IMG/VR virus record: IMGVR_UViG_3300032288_004565 | Span: 1-32,721 of that record | Direction: 5' to 3' (one strand) | DNA: 32,721 bases | Source of the DNA: a virus | Part shown: one piece after another, positions 23,209 to 30,021 of the stretch | How positions within the stretch are numbered: the stretch's first letter is position 1 | How the letters are laid out: each line of letters begins with the position of its first letter | Program-made: the position numbers and the translations under genes | The notes under the pieces: generated by a model | What the model saw: the letters and a program-made list of their open reading frames with translations, nothing else | Told to the model about the DNA's origin: nothing | The model's database searches: none

Positions 23209-25566
23209 ATGGCAGAAGTAAAAATCCGCATGCGAGTGAAGCGCGCCGACCTGGCGACCTGGACCAGCGTAAACCCTACGCTTGAGATGGGCGAGGTGGG
23301 CTACTTTACCGACGAGACCAAGTTCATAATAGGCGACGGAGTGACCCCAGCCATGACACTATGGAATAACCTGGTGAGGTGGTCACCCGAAAGTGAAAGC
23401 GGAGCAGGCGGTGGAGTGCTTAGCGCCACCGAGTGGGACGCCAACCATGTTAGCGCCCTGGGCAACGAGTACCAAGTAGGCGACCTTGTCTACTACTCGG
23501 GCAACGTCTACCAGTGCATAGCCACTAACGACTCCATAATCCCAACCAACGCCAGCTACTGGACCAACCTGGGCGGCGGCAAGCGTTTGGCGCAAGCTTT
23601 GGCCGACTGGACTGCAGCCACCGGACCCACGCAAATACTAAACAAGCCCGCCAACATAGTGGTGGGAGTGACGGACGACGGCGCCGGCGGCATCCTGGTG
23701 GACAATACCGACCCCGCCAACCCGGTCTTGAGCTTTACTGGAGTTACCACCGACGGCACCACCATAGGCGGCAACGGCCTGGACCAGCCGCTCTTCTCTT
23801 TGCTGCCTGCCGACTCCTTCACGGTGAAAGCTACGGCGACCGACTACAACCCCAACACGCTCGACGCTAAAATAGCGTGCACCCTTGACAATAGTCTAAA
23901 CATAGCAGCCCTGGCCCCTTCGGGCTACGAGTACATAGACATAGGCGTAAACTGGGCGCCGCGCGTGGTATTCGAGTGTAAGAACACCGACTCGGTGAGC
24001 TTGAATGTAGGCGACCCGGTCTACATTAGGGGCATGGTGGGAGCCACCCAGGTCTTTGAAGTGGGACGTGCCGACGCCTCTATCCCGAGCAGGATGCCGG
24101 CGGTGGGCATAACCTTGGGCAGCATGGCAGTGAACGGCATGAGCGCAGTCATAGCCATGGGGACCTTTTTACAAATAACCACCGACCCCATCGACGGCGT
24201 GACGCCTACCCCCAACCAAACATTGTACGTTAAGCCTGGGGGCGGACTGACCACCACCAAGCCAACCGGCACCGACCTCATCCAAAACATAGGCAAGGTC
24301 GGCAAGGTGAACGGCGGCGGAGCTGGCAGCATTATTGTCTCGGCCATCATGCGCACCAACGACCTGCCCAACATTGCCAGCGCCAAGCTTTGGGTGGGCA
24401 ACGCCTCCGGCGTTCCTACGGCCCAGTCCTTGAGTGGCGACGTTACCATGGACAACGCGGGCGTGGTGACCATAGCCAACGACGCGGTGACCTTTGCCAA
24501 GTTCCAAAACATAACCGCCAAAAAGCTCCTGGGCCGCACTTCGGCCACTGCCGGAGACATGGAAGAGGTCGACCTCAGTGCCGACGCCAGCCTGGGAGGT
24601 GCCGGAGCCAGTGGCTCAGTGGTGAGCTCGCAGGCGGCCGTCAAGTCATACGTGGACACCGGCCTGGCAGGCAAGGAGCCGACCCTCACCAAGGGCAACT
24701 TGACCGAAGCCACCAGCTCAGTGCTGACCATAACCGGCGGCAGCTCGGCGGTCATAGGCGCAGGGGCCAGCATCCAGGTCAAGCAAGCAAGCGCAGGCCA
24801 AAGCGGCTACCTAAGCAGCACCGACTGGTCCACCTTCAACAATAAAGGAGCGGGCACGGTCACCAGCATAGCCACCAGCTCACCCATAACCGGCGGCACC
24901 ATAACCGGCAGCGGCACCATAGGCATAAGCGACGCGAAGGCAGACTCCTTGACCAAGGGCGCGGCCAGCTTTAACGACTCGGACTTCAGCGACAACGGCA
25001 GCGGCCTCATAAGCCTGGACTATACCAACGGCCAGGCAGCGACCTCTTCAACCAAGGGCTACTTGACAAGCACCGACTGGTCGACCTTTAACGGCAAGCA
25101 GGACGCCCTGGTCAGTGGTACCAACATCAAAACCATAAACGGCTCCAGCATACTTGGCTCCGGAGACCTCGACACCGGCTACACCCTCCACGTGCAAGCG
25201 CTCACCAGCTCACCGGCTGACGCTGCCACCATATATTTCGGCAACCTACCCAAGGCACCGGTGACGGCAGCAAACACTTCAAAGGTGTATATTCCAAGAG
25301 CTGGGTCTATAAAAAGAATAGAGATATATTGCTACTCCGGAACCGCCGGCACGGCTGAAAACTGGAGCGGCTACATAAGGCTAAACAATAGCACCGACAC
25401 CCTCATAGCTACGGTGGGAGCTGCAACCAACGAGCGCCGCTTCTCCAACACTGGGCTGAGCATAGCCGTGGTGGCCGGTGACTACTTCGAGATTAAATTC
25501 ATTAACCCAACATGGAGCACTAACCCACTGACCACGATTTTTGGCGGCTATGTTTACATTGAATAA
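23209..25566 (+). CDS. Tail fibre / receptor-binding protein
   Basis: This is a 785-residue protein. Residues 1-60 (RVKRADLATWTSVNPTLEMG, GYFTDETKFIIGDG) match the tail-fibre N-terminal domain found in Mtd-like and many other fibres. Residues about 70-122 contain another CBM5/12-like module (GDLVYYSGNVYQC ... YWTNLGG). The central shaft is Gly/Ser/Thr-rich and holds two GYL-x-STDWSTFN repeats (about residues 533-545 and 616-628), common in Bacteroidetes phage fibres. The last about 130 residues look like a compact beta domain, probably the receptor-binding tip. No reverse transcriptase or template repeat for fibre variation is seen. Confidence 0.78.
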   Translation: MAEVKIRMRVKRADLATWTSVNPTLEMGEVGYFTDETKFIIGDGVTPAMTLWNNLVRWSPESESGAGGGVLSATEWDANHVSALGNEYQVGDLVYYSGNVYQCIATNDSIIPTNASYWTNLGGGKRLAQALADWTAATGPTQILNKPANIVVGVTDDGAGGILVDNTDPANPVLSFTGVTTDGTTIGGNGLDQPLFSLLPADSFTVKATATDYNPNTLDAKIACTLDNSLNIAALAPSGYEYIDIGVNWAPRVVFECKNTDSVSLNVGDPVYIRGMVGATQVFEVGRADASIPSRMPAVGITLGSMAVNGMSAVIAMGTFLQITTDPIDGVTPTPNQTLYVKPGGGLTTTKPTGTDLIQNIGKVGKVNGGGAGSIIVSAIMRTNDLPNIASAKLWVGNASGVPTAQSLSGDVTMDNAGVVTIANDAVTFAKFQNITAKKLLGRTSATAGDMEEVDLSADASLGGAGASGSVVSSQAAVKSYVDTGLAGKEPTLTKGNLTEATSSVLTITGGSSAVIGAGASIQVKQASAGQSGYLSSTDWSTFNNKGAGTVTSIATSSPITGGTITGSGTIGISDAKADSLTKGAASFNDSDFSDNGSGLISLDYTNGQAATSSTKGYLTSTDWSTFNGKQDALVSGTNIKTINGSSILGSGDLDTGYTLHVQALTSSPADAATIYFGNLPKAPVTAANTSKVYIPRAGSIKRIEIYCYSGTAGTAENWSGYIRLNNSTDTLIATVGAATNERRFSNTGLSIAVVAGDYFEIKFINPTWSTNPLTTIFGGYVYIE

Positions 25567-25583
25567 ATGAATGATTGCACGAC

Positions 25584-25901
25584 ATGGGCATAAAGTTCGA
25601 CGAAGGGACCCGGGAGTCCATCAAGTGGCTCATGGGCATAGTGGCCTCGGTCATGATTATGCTCATAAAGTTTACCTTGGACACGGTAAACAAAAAGCAG
25701 GAGGACCAGGGCGTCAAGCTCGACAAGGTGTACGAGCTGAACCTCAAACACGAGGAGCGTATCATCAACATGGAGCGCAGGGTGGACAATAACGAGAAGG
25801 AGCTCCGGGAGCAGCGCATGCGCTACTGGGAGCTCGCTGGTAAAAAGTACCGGGAAGACTTCGACCGGCAAACCGAAGAGATGGAAAAAATAAACAACTA
25901 A
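25584..25901 (+). CDS. Membrane-anchored coiled-coil protein of the lysis cluster
   Basis: This 105-residue protein has one membrane helix near residues 14-31 (LMGIVASVMIMLIKF) followed by a long charged coiled coil (about residues 36-105) without Cys. Such N-anchored coiled coils occur in inner-membrane spanins and in XhlA-like lysis helpers. It directly precedes the muramidase gene. I use ATG 25584; TTG 25575 would add three residues. An i-spanin-like or holin-associated role is inferred from topology and location. Confidence 0.6.
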   Translation: MGIKFDEGTRESIKWLMGIVASVMIMLIKFTLDTVNKKQEDQGVKLDKVYELNLKHEERIINMERRVDNNEKELREQRMRYWELAGKKYREDFDRQTEEMEKINN

Positions 25902-25904
25902 GAG

Positions 25905-26468
25905 GTGGCAAATTTCGACAAAGCATACGCCAAGGTTATGAGCTGGGAGGGCGGCTACGTCTTCGACCCCATGGACCGGGGTGGTGAGACCTACTGCGGC
26001 ATCACACGGCGCTGGTACCCTAATTGGTCCGGCTGGCACCTTATTGACGACCACAAAAAAAAGCTACTTTTTCCCGACTCACTGGCGGCAGACATCGACC
26101 TCCACCGCATGGTGAAGGAGTTCTACCGCGTGGAATACTGGGACTCGGTCAGCTTCGGAAAAATAACCGACCAAACCATAGCCGAGGAGCTCTTCGACAC
26201 GGCGGTCAACATGGGCAAGCGGGCGGCCATAAACGACCTCCAGCGCGCCTTCAATTTACTAAACAACAACGGCAAGCTGGGCGCTGACCTGGTCACCGAC
26301 GGCGTCATAGGCAACAACACCATGAAGGCGGTGAACGAGTACCCATACCCGGCAGCCATAGCCAAGGTGCTGAACGGCCTGCAGTTCGTCCGCTACTTAA
26401 CCATAACCGAAAAGGACCCAAGCCAAGAGCGCTTTTTCCGTGGCTGGCTTAAAAGAGTAACCATGTAA
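25905..26468 (+). CDS. Endolysin, GH108 muramidase with C-terminal binding domain
   Basis: This is a 187-residue peptidoglycan hydrolase. The N-terminus has the glycosyl hydrolase family 108 signature: predicted catalytic E15 in SWEGGY, then DPMDRGGETYCGIT. The C-terminal part (INDLQRAFN, GVIGNNTMKAVN, then RFFRGWLKR) matches the PG_binding_3 domain that normally accompanies GH108. The start is GTG 25905, which keeps the family N-terminus; the next ATG would remove most of the first helix. No signal peptide is present, so release depends on a holin. It sits in a cluster with four small membrane proteins. Confidence 0.92.
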   Translation: MANFDKAYAKVMSWEGGYVFDPMDRGGETYCGITRRWYPNWSGWHLIDDHKKKLLFPDSLAADIDLHRMVKEFYRVEYWDSVSFGKITDQTIAEELFDTAVNMGKRAAINDLQRAFNLLNNNGKLGADLVTDGVIGNNTMKAVNEYPYPAAIAKVLNGLQFVRYLTITEKDPSQERFFRGWLKRVTM

Positions 26469-26479
26469 ACCATAAACCC

Positions 26480-26617
26480 ATGACCCAAATACTCCTGCTT
26501 TTTATTATCTTCGTCCTGGTGCTGCTCATAGCACTGGCATGGACTAAGGGCATAGACCACATGCAACGCAACCACCCCGACTACAAAGGAGACGACTTTT
26601 TGGACGAACCCTTCTAA
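26480..26617 (+). CDS. Small single-span membrane protein (45 aa)
   Basis: A 45-residue frame from ATG 26480 has the common leader AAACCATAAACCC. Residues 4-21 are a strongly hydrophobic helix (ILLLFIIFVLVLLIALAW); the rest is polar and acidic, ending in DDFLDEPF. It fills the gap between endolysin and the probable holin. Candidate roles are a holin partner, antiholin or spanin-like protein; sequence alone cannot decide. Confidence 0.65.
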   Translation: MTQILLLFIIFVLVLLIALAWTKGIDHMQRNHPDYKGDDFLDEPF

Positions 26618-26629
26618 ACCAACCAACCC

Positions 26630-27139
26630 ATGGGCATAGGCAAGCTCTTTGGCGACCTCATAGGAGGCGCCGGCAAAGACATCATAAAAGGAGCCACTGA
26701 GCTCATAGACGAGGTCACCTACTCCAAGGAAGAGAAGGAGCAGGCAAGGCGTGAGTGGGAGCGCCAGGCCACCGAGACCTTCATAAAACTGCAGGAGGTG
26801 GTGAACCAGGCAGAGGCGAAGTACCTGGACGACCTGGCAAGCGCCCGCGACATGCAGAAGGCGGCCCTGGCGCAGGACGACCTTTTCAGCAAGCGCTTCA
26901 CCTATTACTTCATAACCGCCTGGAGCGTCTTTTCCATGGCCTTCATTATAGGCGTGACCTTTTGCACCATACCGGAGACCTCGCAGCGCTTCGCCGACAC
27001 AATCTTGGGCTTTTTGCTGGGCACGGCCATAGCTTCGGTCTTCCAGTTCATGGTGGGCAGCACGCGCAGCTCCAGGGCCAAGGACGAGACCATAGGCACC
27101 ATGGCGCGCAAGCTCATGGGCGGGGAAGCCGCTCCCTAA
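26630..27139 (+). CDS. Holin-like membrane protein (3TM-holin type)
   Basis: This 169-residue protein has an amphipathic N-terminal region, a charged helix (YSKEEKEQARREWERQ), the motif LASARDMQKAALAQDD, then two membrane helices near residues 90-112 (YYFITAWSVFSMAFIIGV) and 121-144 (FADTILGFLLGTAIASVFQF), and a final S-T-R-S-S-RAKDETI tail. This 'SARDMQ... membrane helices ...SS..KD.T' plan is found in phage membrane proteins usually annotated as holins, related to the GTA_holin_3TM group. The position after the endolysin supports this. Confidence 0.7.
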   Translation: MGIGKLFGDLIGGAGKDIIKGATELIDEVTYSKEEKEQARREWERQATETFIKLQEVVNQAEAKYLDDLASARDMQKAALAQDDLFSKRFTYYFITAWSVFSMAFIIGVTFCTIPETSQRFADTILGFLLGTAIASVFQFMVGSTRSSRAKDETIGTMARKLMGGEAAP

Positions 27140-27161
27140 TTTTGCAAAAAATTGAATAAAT

Positions 27162-27193
27162 ACCCGGCTAAACTTTACTAATTTAGTCCGGGT
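27162..27193 (+). other. Conserved-looking hairpin 1 in the 27140-27271 leader
   Basis: ACCCGGCTAAA (27162-27172) pairs with TTTAG-CCGGGT (27182-27193), one bulged T, 9-base loop. No T-run follows. It lies between the holin-like gene and the next small membrane-protein gene. Confidence 0.5.
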
Positions 27194-27221
27194 GCTTAAT
27201 TGGGTTTAGGCAACCGTGGAA

Positions 27222-27248
27222 GGGGGCCGGCTCCGTAGGCTGGCTCCC
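27222..27248 (+). other. Hairpin 2 in the 27140-27271 leader
   Basis: GGGGGCCGGCT (27222-27232) pairs with GGCTGGCTCCC (27238-27248): 11 bp including three G-T pairs, 5-base loop. It ends 23 bases before ATG 27272 and may control translation or RNA stability of that gene. Confidence 0.5.
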
Positions 27249-27271
27249 GACTACGTAAAAAAAAGACAACC

Positions 27272-27427
27272 ATGGACCTACTAAAAAGCAAGACAGTGCT
27301 GGCAGCTTTGGGCTTCTTTGCCCTGGCCATAGCCGTCTACTTAAAAAGTGACGACCTAAACAAGGCGGTGGAGTTAATACTCACCGGCGTGGGCTTTTTG
27401 GGACTGCGCCAGGCCTTGACCAAGTAA
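27272..27427 (+). CDS. Small holin-like membrane protein (51 aa)
   Basis: A 51-residue frame from ATG 27272 after an A-rich leader. It has a basic start (LLKSK), a membrane helix (TVLAALGFFALAIAVYL, residues 8-24), a short polar turn, and a second hydrophobic segment (AVELILTGVGFLGLRQAL, residues 32-49). Small phage proteins with this 'LLKSKT ... G..L..A......G...LR.A' plan occur near lysis genes. It may be a second holin or antiholin, and it is the last gene before the terminators ending the late region. Confidence 0.68.
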   Translation: MDLLKSKTVLAALGFFALAIAVYLKSDDLNKAVELILTGVGFLGLRQALTK

Positions 27428-27499
27428 AGGGGCGGGCCTTCAAATCATGTTCAATCTTTGGTTAGTCGCTCAAGGACTGGCCCGCCCTGCCTTTTTTTA
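27428..27499 (+). terminator. Rho-independent terminator with a large loop
   Basis: GGGCGGGCC (27430-27438) pairs perfectly with GGCCCGCCC (27479-27487), a 9-bp GC stem around a 40-base loop, followed by a T-run (27492-27498). It starts right after the stop at 27427. Confidence 0.78.
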
Positions 27500-27513
27500 T
27501 TGGTAAACCGCGC

Positions 27514-27547
27514 AAAAGCTCCTTTTTTGGGGCCTTTTGTGTTTTTT
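27514..27547 (+). terminator. Second terminator-like hairpin
   Basis: AAAAGCTCC (27514-27522) pairs with GGGGC-TTTT (27529-27538, one bulged C), six-T loop, followed by GTGTTTTTT. It follows the previous terminator closely and would back it up. Confidence 0.55.
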
Positions 27548-27592
27548 ATGCGCTTAATTTTCAACATGTTCAAAAATAATTTACCAACATGC

Positions 27593-27623
27593 TTGGAATT
27601 TACACCCGCGCCCTATATTATTG
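27593..27623 (+). promoter_or_regulatory. Probable early promoter (Bacteroidetes -33/-7 type)
   Basis: TTG at 27593-27595 and TATTATTG at 27616-27623 (one mismatch to TAnnTTTG) are separated by 20 bases, the spacing of Bacteroidetes promoters. It lies after tandem terminators and about 30 bases before the first gene of the replication region. 27548-27653 holds no gene I can support. Confidence 0.5.
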
Positions 27624-27653
27624 CACTCATAAACCACACCAAAACCCAAAAAG

Positions 27654-27863
27654 ATGGACCAAAACCTACAAACCGCGACCCGCTACGTGCTGGTCAAGTA
27701 CCCCAACGGCAGCCGCGTGCCTGCCTACTTCAAGGGCTTCATGTTTGGCATGCCATGCTTTGGCGGCAGCTCCCAGGCGCTGACCTTTACCAGTGCCCAG
27801 CAAGCCATCGCCTACATGAACACCATGCCAAAATCGCTAACCCTTCAACTACTTGAACTATGA
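27654..27863 (+). CDS. Small hypothetical early protein
   Basis: This 69-residue soluble protein contains YVLVKYPNGSRVPAYFKGF, suggesting a small beta protein, with a Gly/Met/Phe-rich middle and a helical C-terminus. It is the first gene after the probable early promoter, the position where phages often place host-takeover or antidefence proteins. No family is recognised. Its leader is ACCCAAAAAG and its stop overlaps the next start. Confidence 0.65.
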   Translation: MDQNLQTATRYVLVKYPNGSRVPAYFKGFMFGMPCFGGSSQALTFTSAQQAIAYMNTMPKSLTLQLLEL

Positions 27864-28051
27864 AGCACTACCAGGTCACCGTCCAGGTCCGCCCATCCGG
27901 CGAAACCTTCCAGCACTCCATGCTGGCCAGTTCCATGGCCCAAGCCATCCGCCAAAGCGTCTACCAACGAGCCGCAGGCCTTGAAATCGACCCCGAAGCC
28001 ATCCGAGTCCTAAGCGTTAAACCCTATAAATTGACAATACCTAAACCCTAA
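27860..28051 (+). CDS. Small hypothetical early protein
   Basis: This 63-residue protein has a beta-alpha pattern (HYQVTVQVRPSGETF, then a helix SSMAQAIRQSVYQ, then VLSVKPYK). It resembles small ferredoxin-like folds by pattern only, and no family is recognised. ATGA overlap with the gene before indicates coupled translation. Confidence 0.65.
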   Translation: MKHYQVTVQVRPSGETFQHSMLASSMAQAIRQSVYQRAAGLEIDPEAIRVLSVKPYKLTIPKP

Positions 28052-28055
28052 AAAC

Positions 28056-28277
28056 ATGGAGCCCAAAACACTCAAAGAGCAGCTTGAACAAATAGACGAG
28101 CTGCACAAGTTCACCGACCTACTCAAGGAGGCCAACATCATGCAGAAGGACACCGACATGCCCCTCAGCGTCTACTTCAAGGTAGTCGACCTACTGCAGA
28201 AGACCTACATGGTAGGCTACCGCCACGGCAACGCCACCGCCTGCGCCATCTACAACTTCACTAAACCCAACACCTAA
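28056..28277 (+). CDS. Small helical hypothetical early protein
   Basis: This 73-residue, mostly helical, Leu/Glu/Lys-rich N-terminal region (LKEQLEQIDELHKFTDLLKE) could form a short coiled coil, and the C-terminus contains Tyr and Gly. It lies immediately before recT, so it may belong to the recombination operon. No known family is recognised. Confidence 0.65.
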   Translation: MEPKTLKEQLEQIDELHKFTDLLKEANIMQKDTDMPLSVYFKVVDLLQKTYMVGYRHGNATACAIYNFTKPNT

Positions 28278-28281
28278 ACCA

Positions 28282-29076
28282 ATGACAAAAAAAACAAACC
28301 CCGAAGCGGTCCAGGTGACCGCCGTCACCCCCGAGGTGACCATCGTGCCCATGGACTCCGGAGTCTTCGGCAACAAGGACAACTTCGAGCACGGCCAGCG
28401 TGTGGCCATGATGCTCACCAAGAGCGAGCTGGTGCCGGACACCTTCCGCGACAAGCCCGCCAACGTCATGATAGCGCTCGAAATCGCCAACCGTGTGGGC
28501 GCCTCGCCGCTCATGGTCATGCAAAACCTCTACATAGTGCACGGCAGGCCTGCCTGGTCTTCCCAGTTCCTAATCGCAACACTAAACGCCTGCGGCCGTT
28601 TTTCAGCCCTACGCTACGAAGAGGACGAGCAGGACGGTGGACGGACCCGAGCCATAGCCACCGACAAGCGCACCGGCGAGCTTTGCCTGGGCGCATGGGT
28701 CAGCGTCAACATGGCCAAAAAGGAGGGCTGGTACGAGAAAAAGGGCAGCAAGTGGCAGACCATGCCCGAGCTCATGCGCCGCTACCGTGCTGCGGCCTTC
28801 TTTACGCGTCAATTTGCGCCCGAGGTCTCCATGGGCTTCCACACCTACGAAGAGGCCACCGACGTGACCACCAAAGAGACCGCCGAGAAGGTGAAGACCA
28901 ACCAGGAGGTGGAACGCCTGCGCGCTTTAATCGACAAGGCCGACACCAAGGAAAAGCTGGACAAGCTCCGCCCACACGTGGAAAAATACCCCGAGCTGGA
29001 GGAGAGCTTCAACGAGGCCCTTATGTGGATGGCCGAGTCTTCCATGATGGAAAAGGAGGTGCAAGGTGAGATTTAA
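28282..29076 (+). CDS. recT: RecT family ssDNA-annealing recombinase
   Basis: This 264-residue protein has a core that matches RecT: FRDKPANVMIALEIANRVG, SPLMVMQNLYIVHGRPAW, QFLIATLNACGRF, and later MPELMRRYRAAAFFTRQFAP. RecT proteins coat ssDNA and anneal complementary strands. The C-terminal about 60 residues are a charged helical tail (VERLRALIDKADTKEKLDKL). The partner exonuclease follows with an 11-base overlap, forming a Red-like pair for recombination-dependent replication or repair and concatemer formation. Confidence 0.9.
   Translation: MTKKTNPEAVQVTAVTPEVTIVPMDSGVFGNKDNFEHGQRVAMMLTKSELVPDTFRDKPANVMIALEIANRVGASPLMVMQNLYIVHGRPAWSSQFLIATLNACGRFSALRYEEDEQDGGRTRAIATDKRTGELCLGAWVSVNMAKKEGWYEKKGSKWQTMPELMRRYRAAAFFTRQFAPEVSMGFHTYEEATDVTTKETAEKVKTNQEVERLRALIDKADTKEKLDKLRPHVEKYPELEESFNEALMWMAESSMMEKEVQGEI
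29051..29060 (+). promoter_or_regulatory. Strong Shine-Dalgarno sequence for the exonuclease
   Basis: AAAAGGAGGT lies five bases upstream of GTG 29066, inside the recT coding end. Most genes in this genome lack such a site, so it stands out and supports the GTG start. Confidence 0.6.
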
Positions 29077-29731
29077 GGCAAGGGCAAGCGGCGCCGGTCA
29101 TATCATGACCGACCCGAAAAAGGGCAGCAAGGACCCACTGAGCAAGACCGCGCAGAAGTACGTCCGCGAGCAGTGGATTGTGGACAAGTACGGCAGGCGC
29201 CGTGAGCTGACCAGTAAGGCCATATCCAAGGGCATCCTAAACGAGGAGCAGGCCATAACCATGCTAAGCCTCCACCTGGACGACTTTATCGTAAAAAACG
29301 AAGAGACCAGGACCAACGACTGGGTGACCGGAACCGCCGACGTCATTCATGGCGACACCGTCTACGACTTAAAATGTAGTTACGACATTTGGACCTTTAG
29401 CGAGGCTGAGCTCACCGACCTCTACGAGTGGCAGCTCCGGGTCTACATGGAGCTCTTTGAGGTGCCTAAGGCCTGCCTGGTGTACGTGCTCACCGACGCC
29501 CCGGACTCGGTCATCGACGCCGAGCTGCGGAGTGCTATTTGGAAGATGGACTCGGCCGACGTGGACGTGCTAAGCATACGGCAGGCGGTGGCGCACCAGC
29601 TCACCTACCAGGACATCCCACAAGCTGAGCGCATCAAAACCTTCACGCTTGAGCATGACCCCGAGCGCATGGCCGAGCTTTACCAGCGCGTAGAGCTTTG
29701 CCGTCAATTTTACGACACCCTCACCCTATGA
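29066..29731 (+). CDS. PD-(D/E)XK (YqaJ-like) exonuclease partner of RecT
   Basis: This 221-residue protein starts at GTG 29066. The N-terminal RFKARASGAGHIMTDPK fits the conserved opening of phage exonucleases in Bacteroidetes phages, so the GTG is preferred to ATG 29105. Catalytic motifs: E60/E61 in KGILNEEQA, D92 in VTGTADV, D101-L-K103, and Q123 in the helix EWQLRVYM. The enzyme would resect dsDNA ends to give ssDNA for RecT. It overlaps recT by 11 bases and the next gene by four. Confidence 0.88.
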   Translation: MRFKARASGAGHIMTDPKKGSKDPLSKTAQKYVREQWIVDKYGRRRELTSKAISKGILNEEQAITMLSLHLDDFIVKNEETRTNDWVTGTADVIHGDTVYDLKCSYDIWTFSEAELTDLYEWQLRVYMELFEVPKACLVYVLTDAPDSVIDAELRSAIWKMDSADVDVLSIRQAVAHQLTYQDIPQAERIKTFTLEHDPERMAELYQRVELCRQFYDTLTL

Positions 29732-30000
29732 AAAAAAAGACCGGCGCGCCTTTACTCATTTGCTGCTGGACCTGGTACCTGGCCATAGTTTCGGACCTAA
29801 CCGGGCACCCGCGCGAGGCCGTCGGTCTCTTTTTTTGGACAAAATTTGTCCAACATCAAAAAAAACTTGGAGCAACCTCCAAAAATAACTTGAACATTTA
29901 CGACCTTAGCCTCGCCGAGCTGGAGCAGCTCCTGGAGACCGTGCACCGGTGGACCACCGAAAACCTGCGCATTCACCTGCCCAAGCCCTGGCAACATTAA
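29728..30000 (+). CDS. Small hypothetical protein with hydrophobic N-terminus
   Basis: This 90-residue protein begins at ATG 29728, overlapping the exonuclease stop. The first about 25 residues are basic then hydrophobic with two Cys (APLLICCWTWYLAIV), but it lacks a clear cleavage site or lipobox. The rest is soluble: a central Trp/Phe-rich part and the helical C-terminal stretch SLAELEQLLETVHRWT. No family is recognised; its place between exonuclease and replication initiator suggests DNA metabolism. Confidence 0.62.
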   Translation: MKKKTGAPLLICCWTWYLAIVSDLTGHPREAVGLFFWTKFVQHQKKLGATSKNNLNIYDLSLAELEQLLETVHRWTTENLRIHLPKPWQH

Positions 30001-30021
30001 CCTAAACCCAAACCCAAAAGC

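Noticed and set aside
24021-24782. Long open frame (253 codons) on the minus strand within the tail fibre gene
   Set aside because: It mirrors the biased codons of the fibre gene, has low-complexity sequence without a domain, and all other evidence points to + strand coding.
24805-25100. Repeated GYL-x-STDWSTFN coding segments considered as template/variable repeats of a diversity-generating retroelement
   Set aside because: No reverse transcriptase, no A-rich template copy outside the gene; the repeats are a common structural element of fibre shafts.
27458-27856. 132-codon + frame across the terminators and early promoter
   Set aside because: It runs through a terminator stem and T-run and overlaps the better-supported 27654-27863 gene, whose leader and ATGA coupling are typical.
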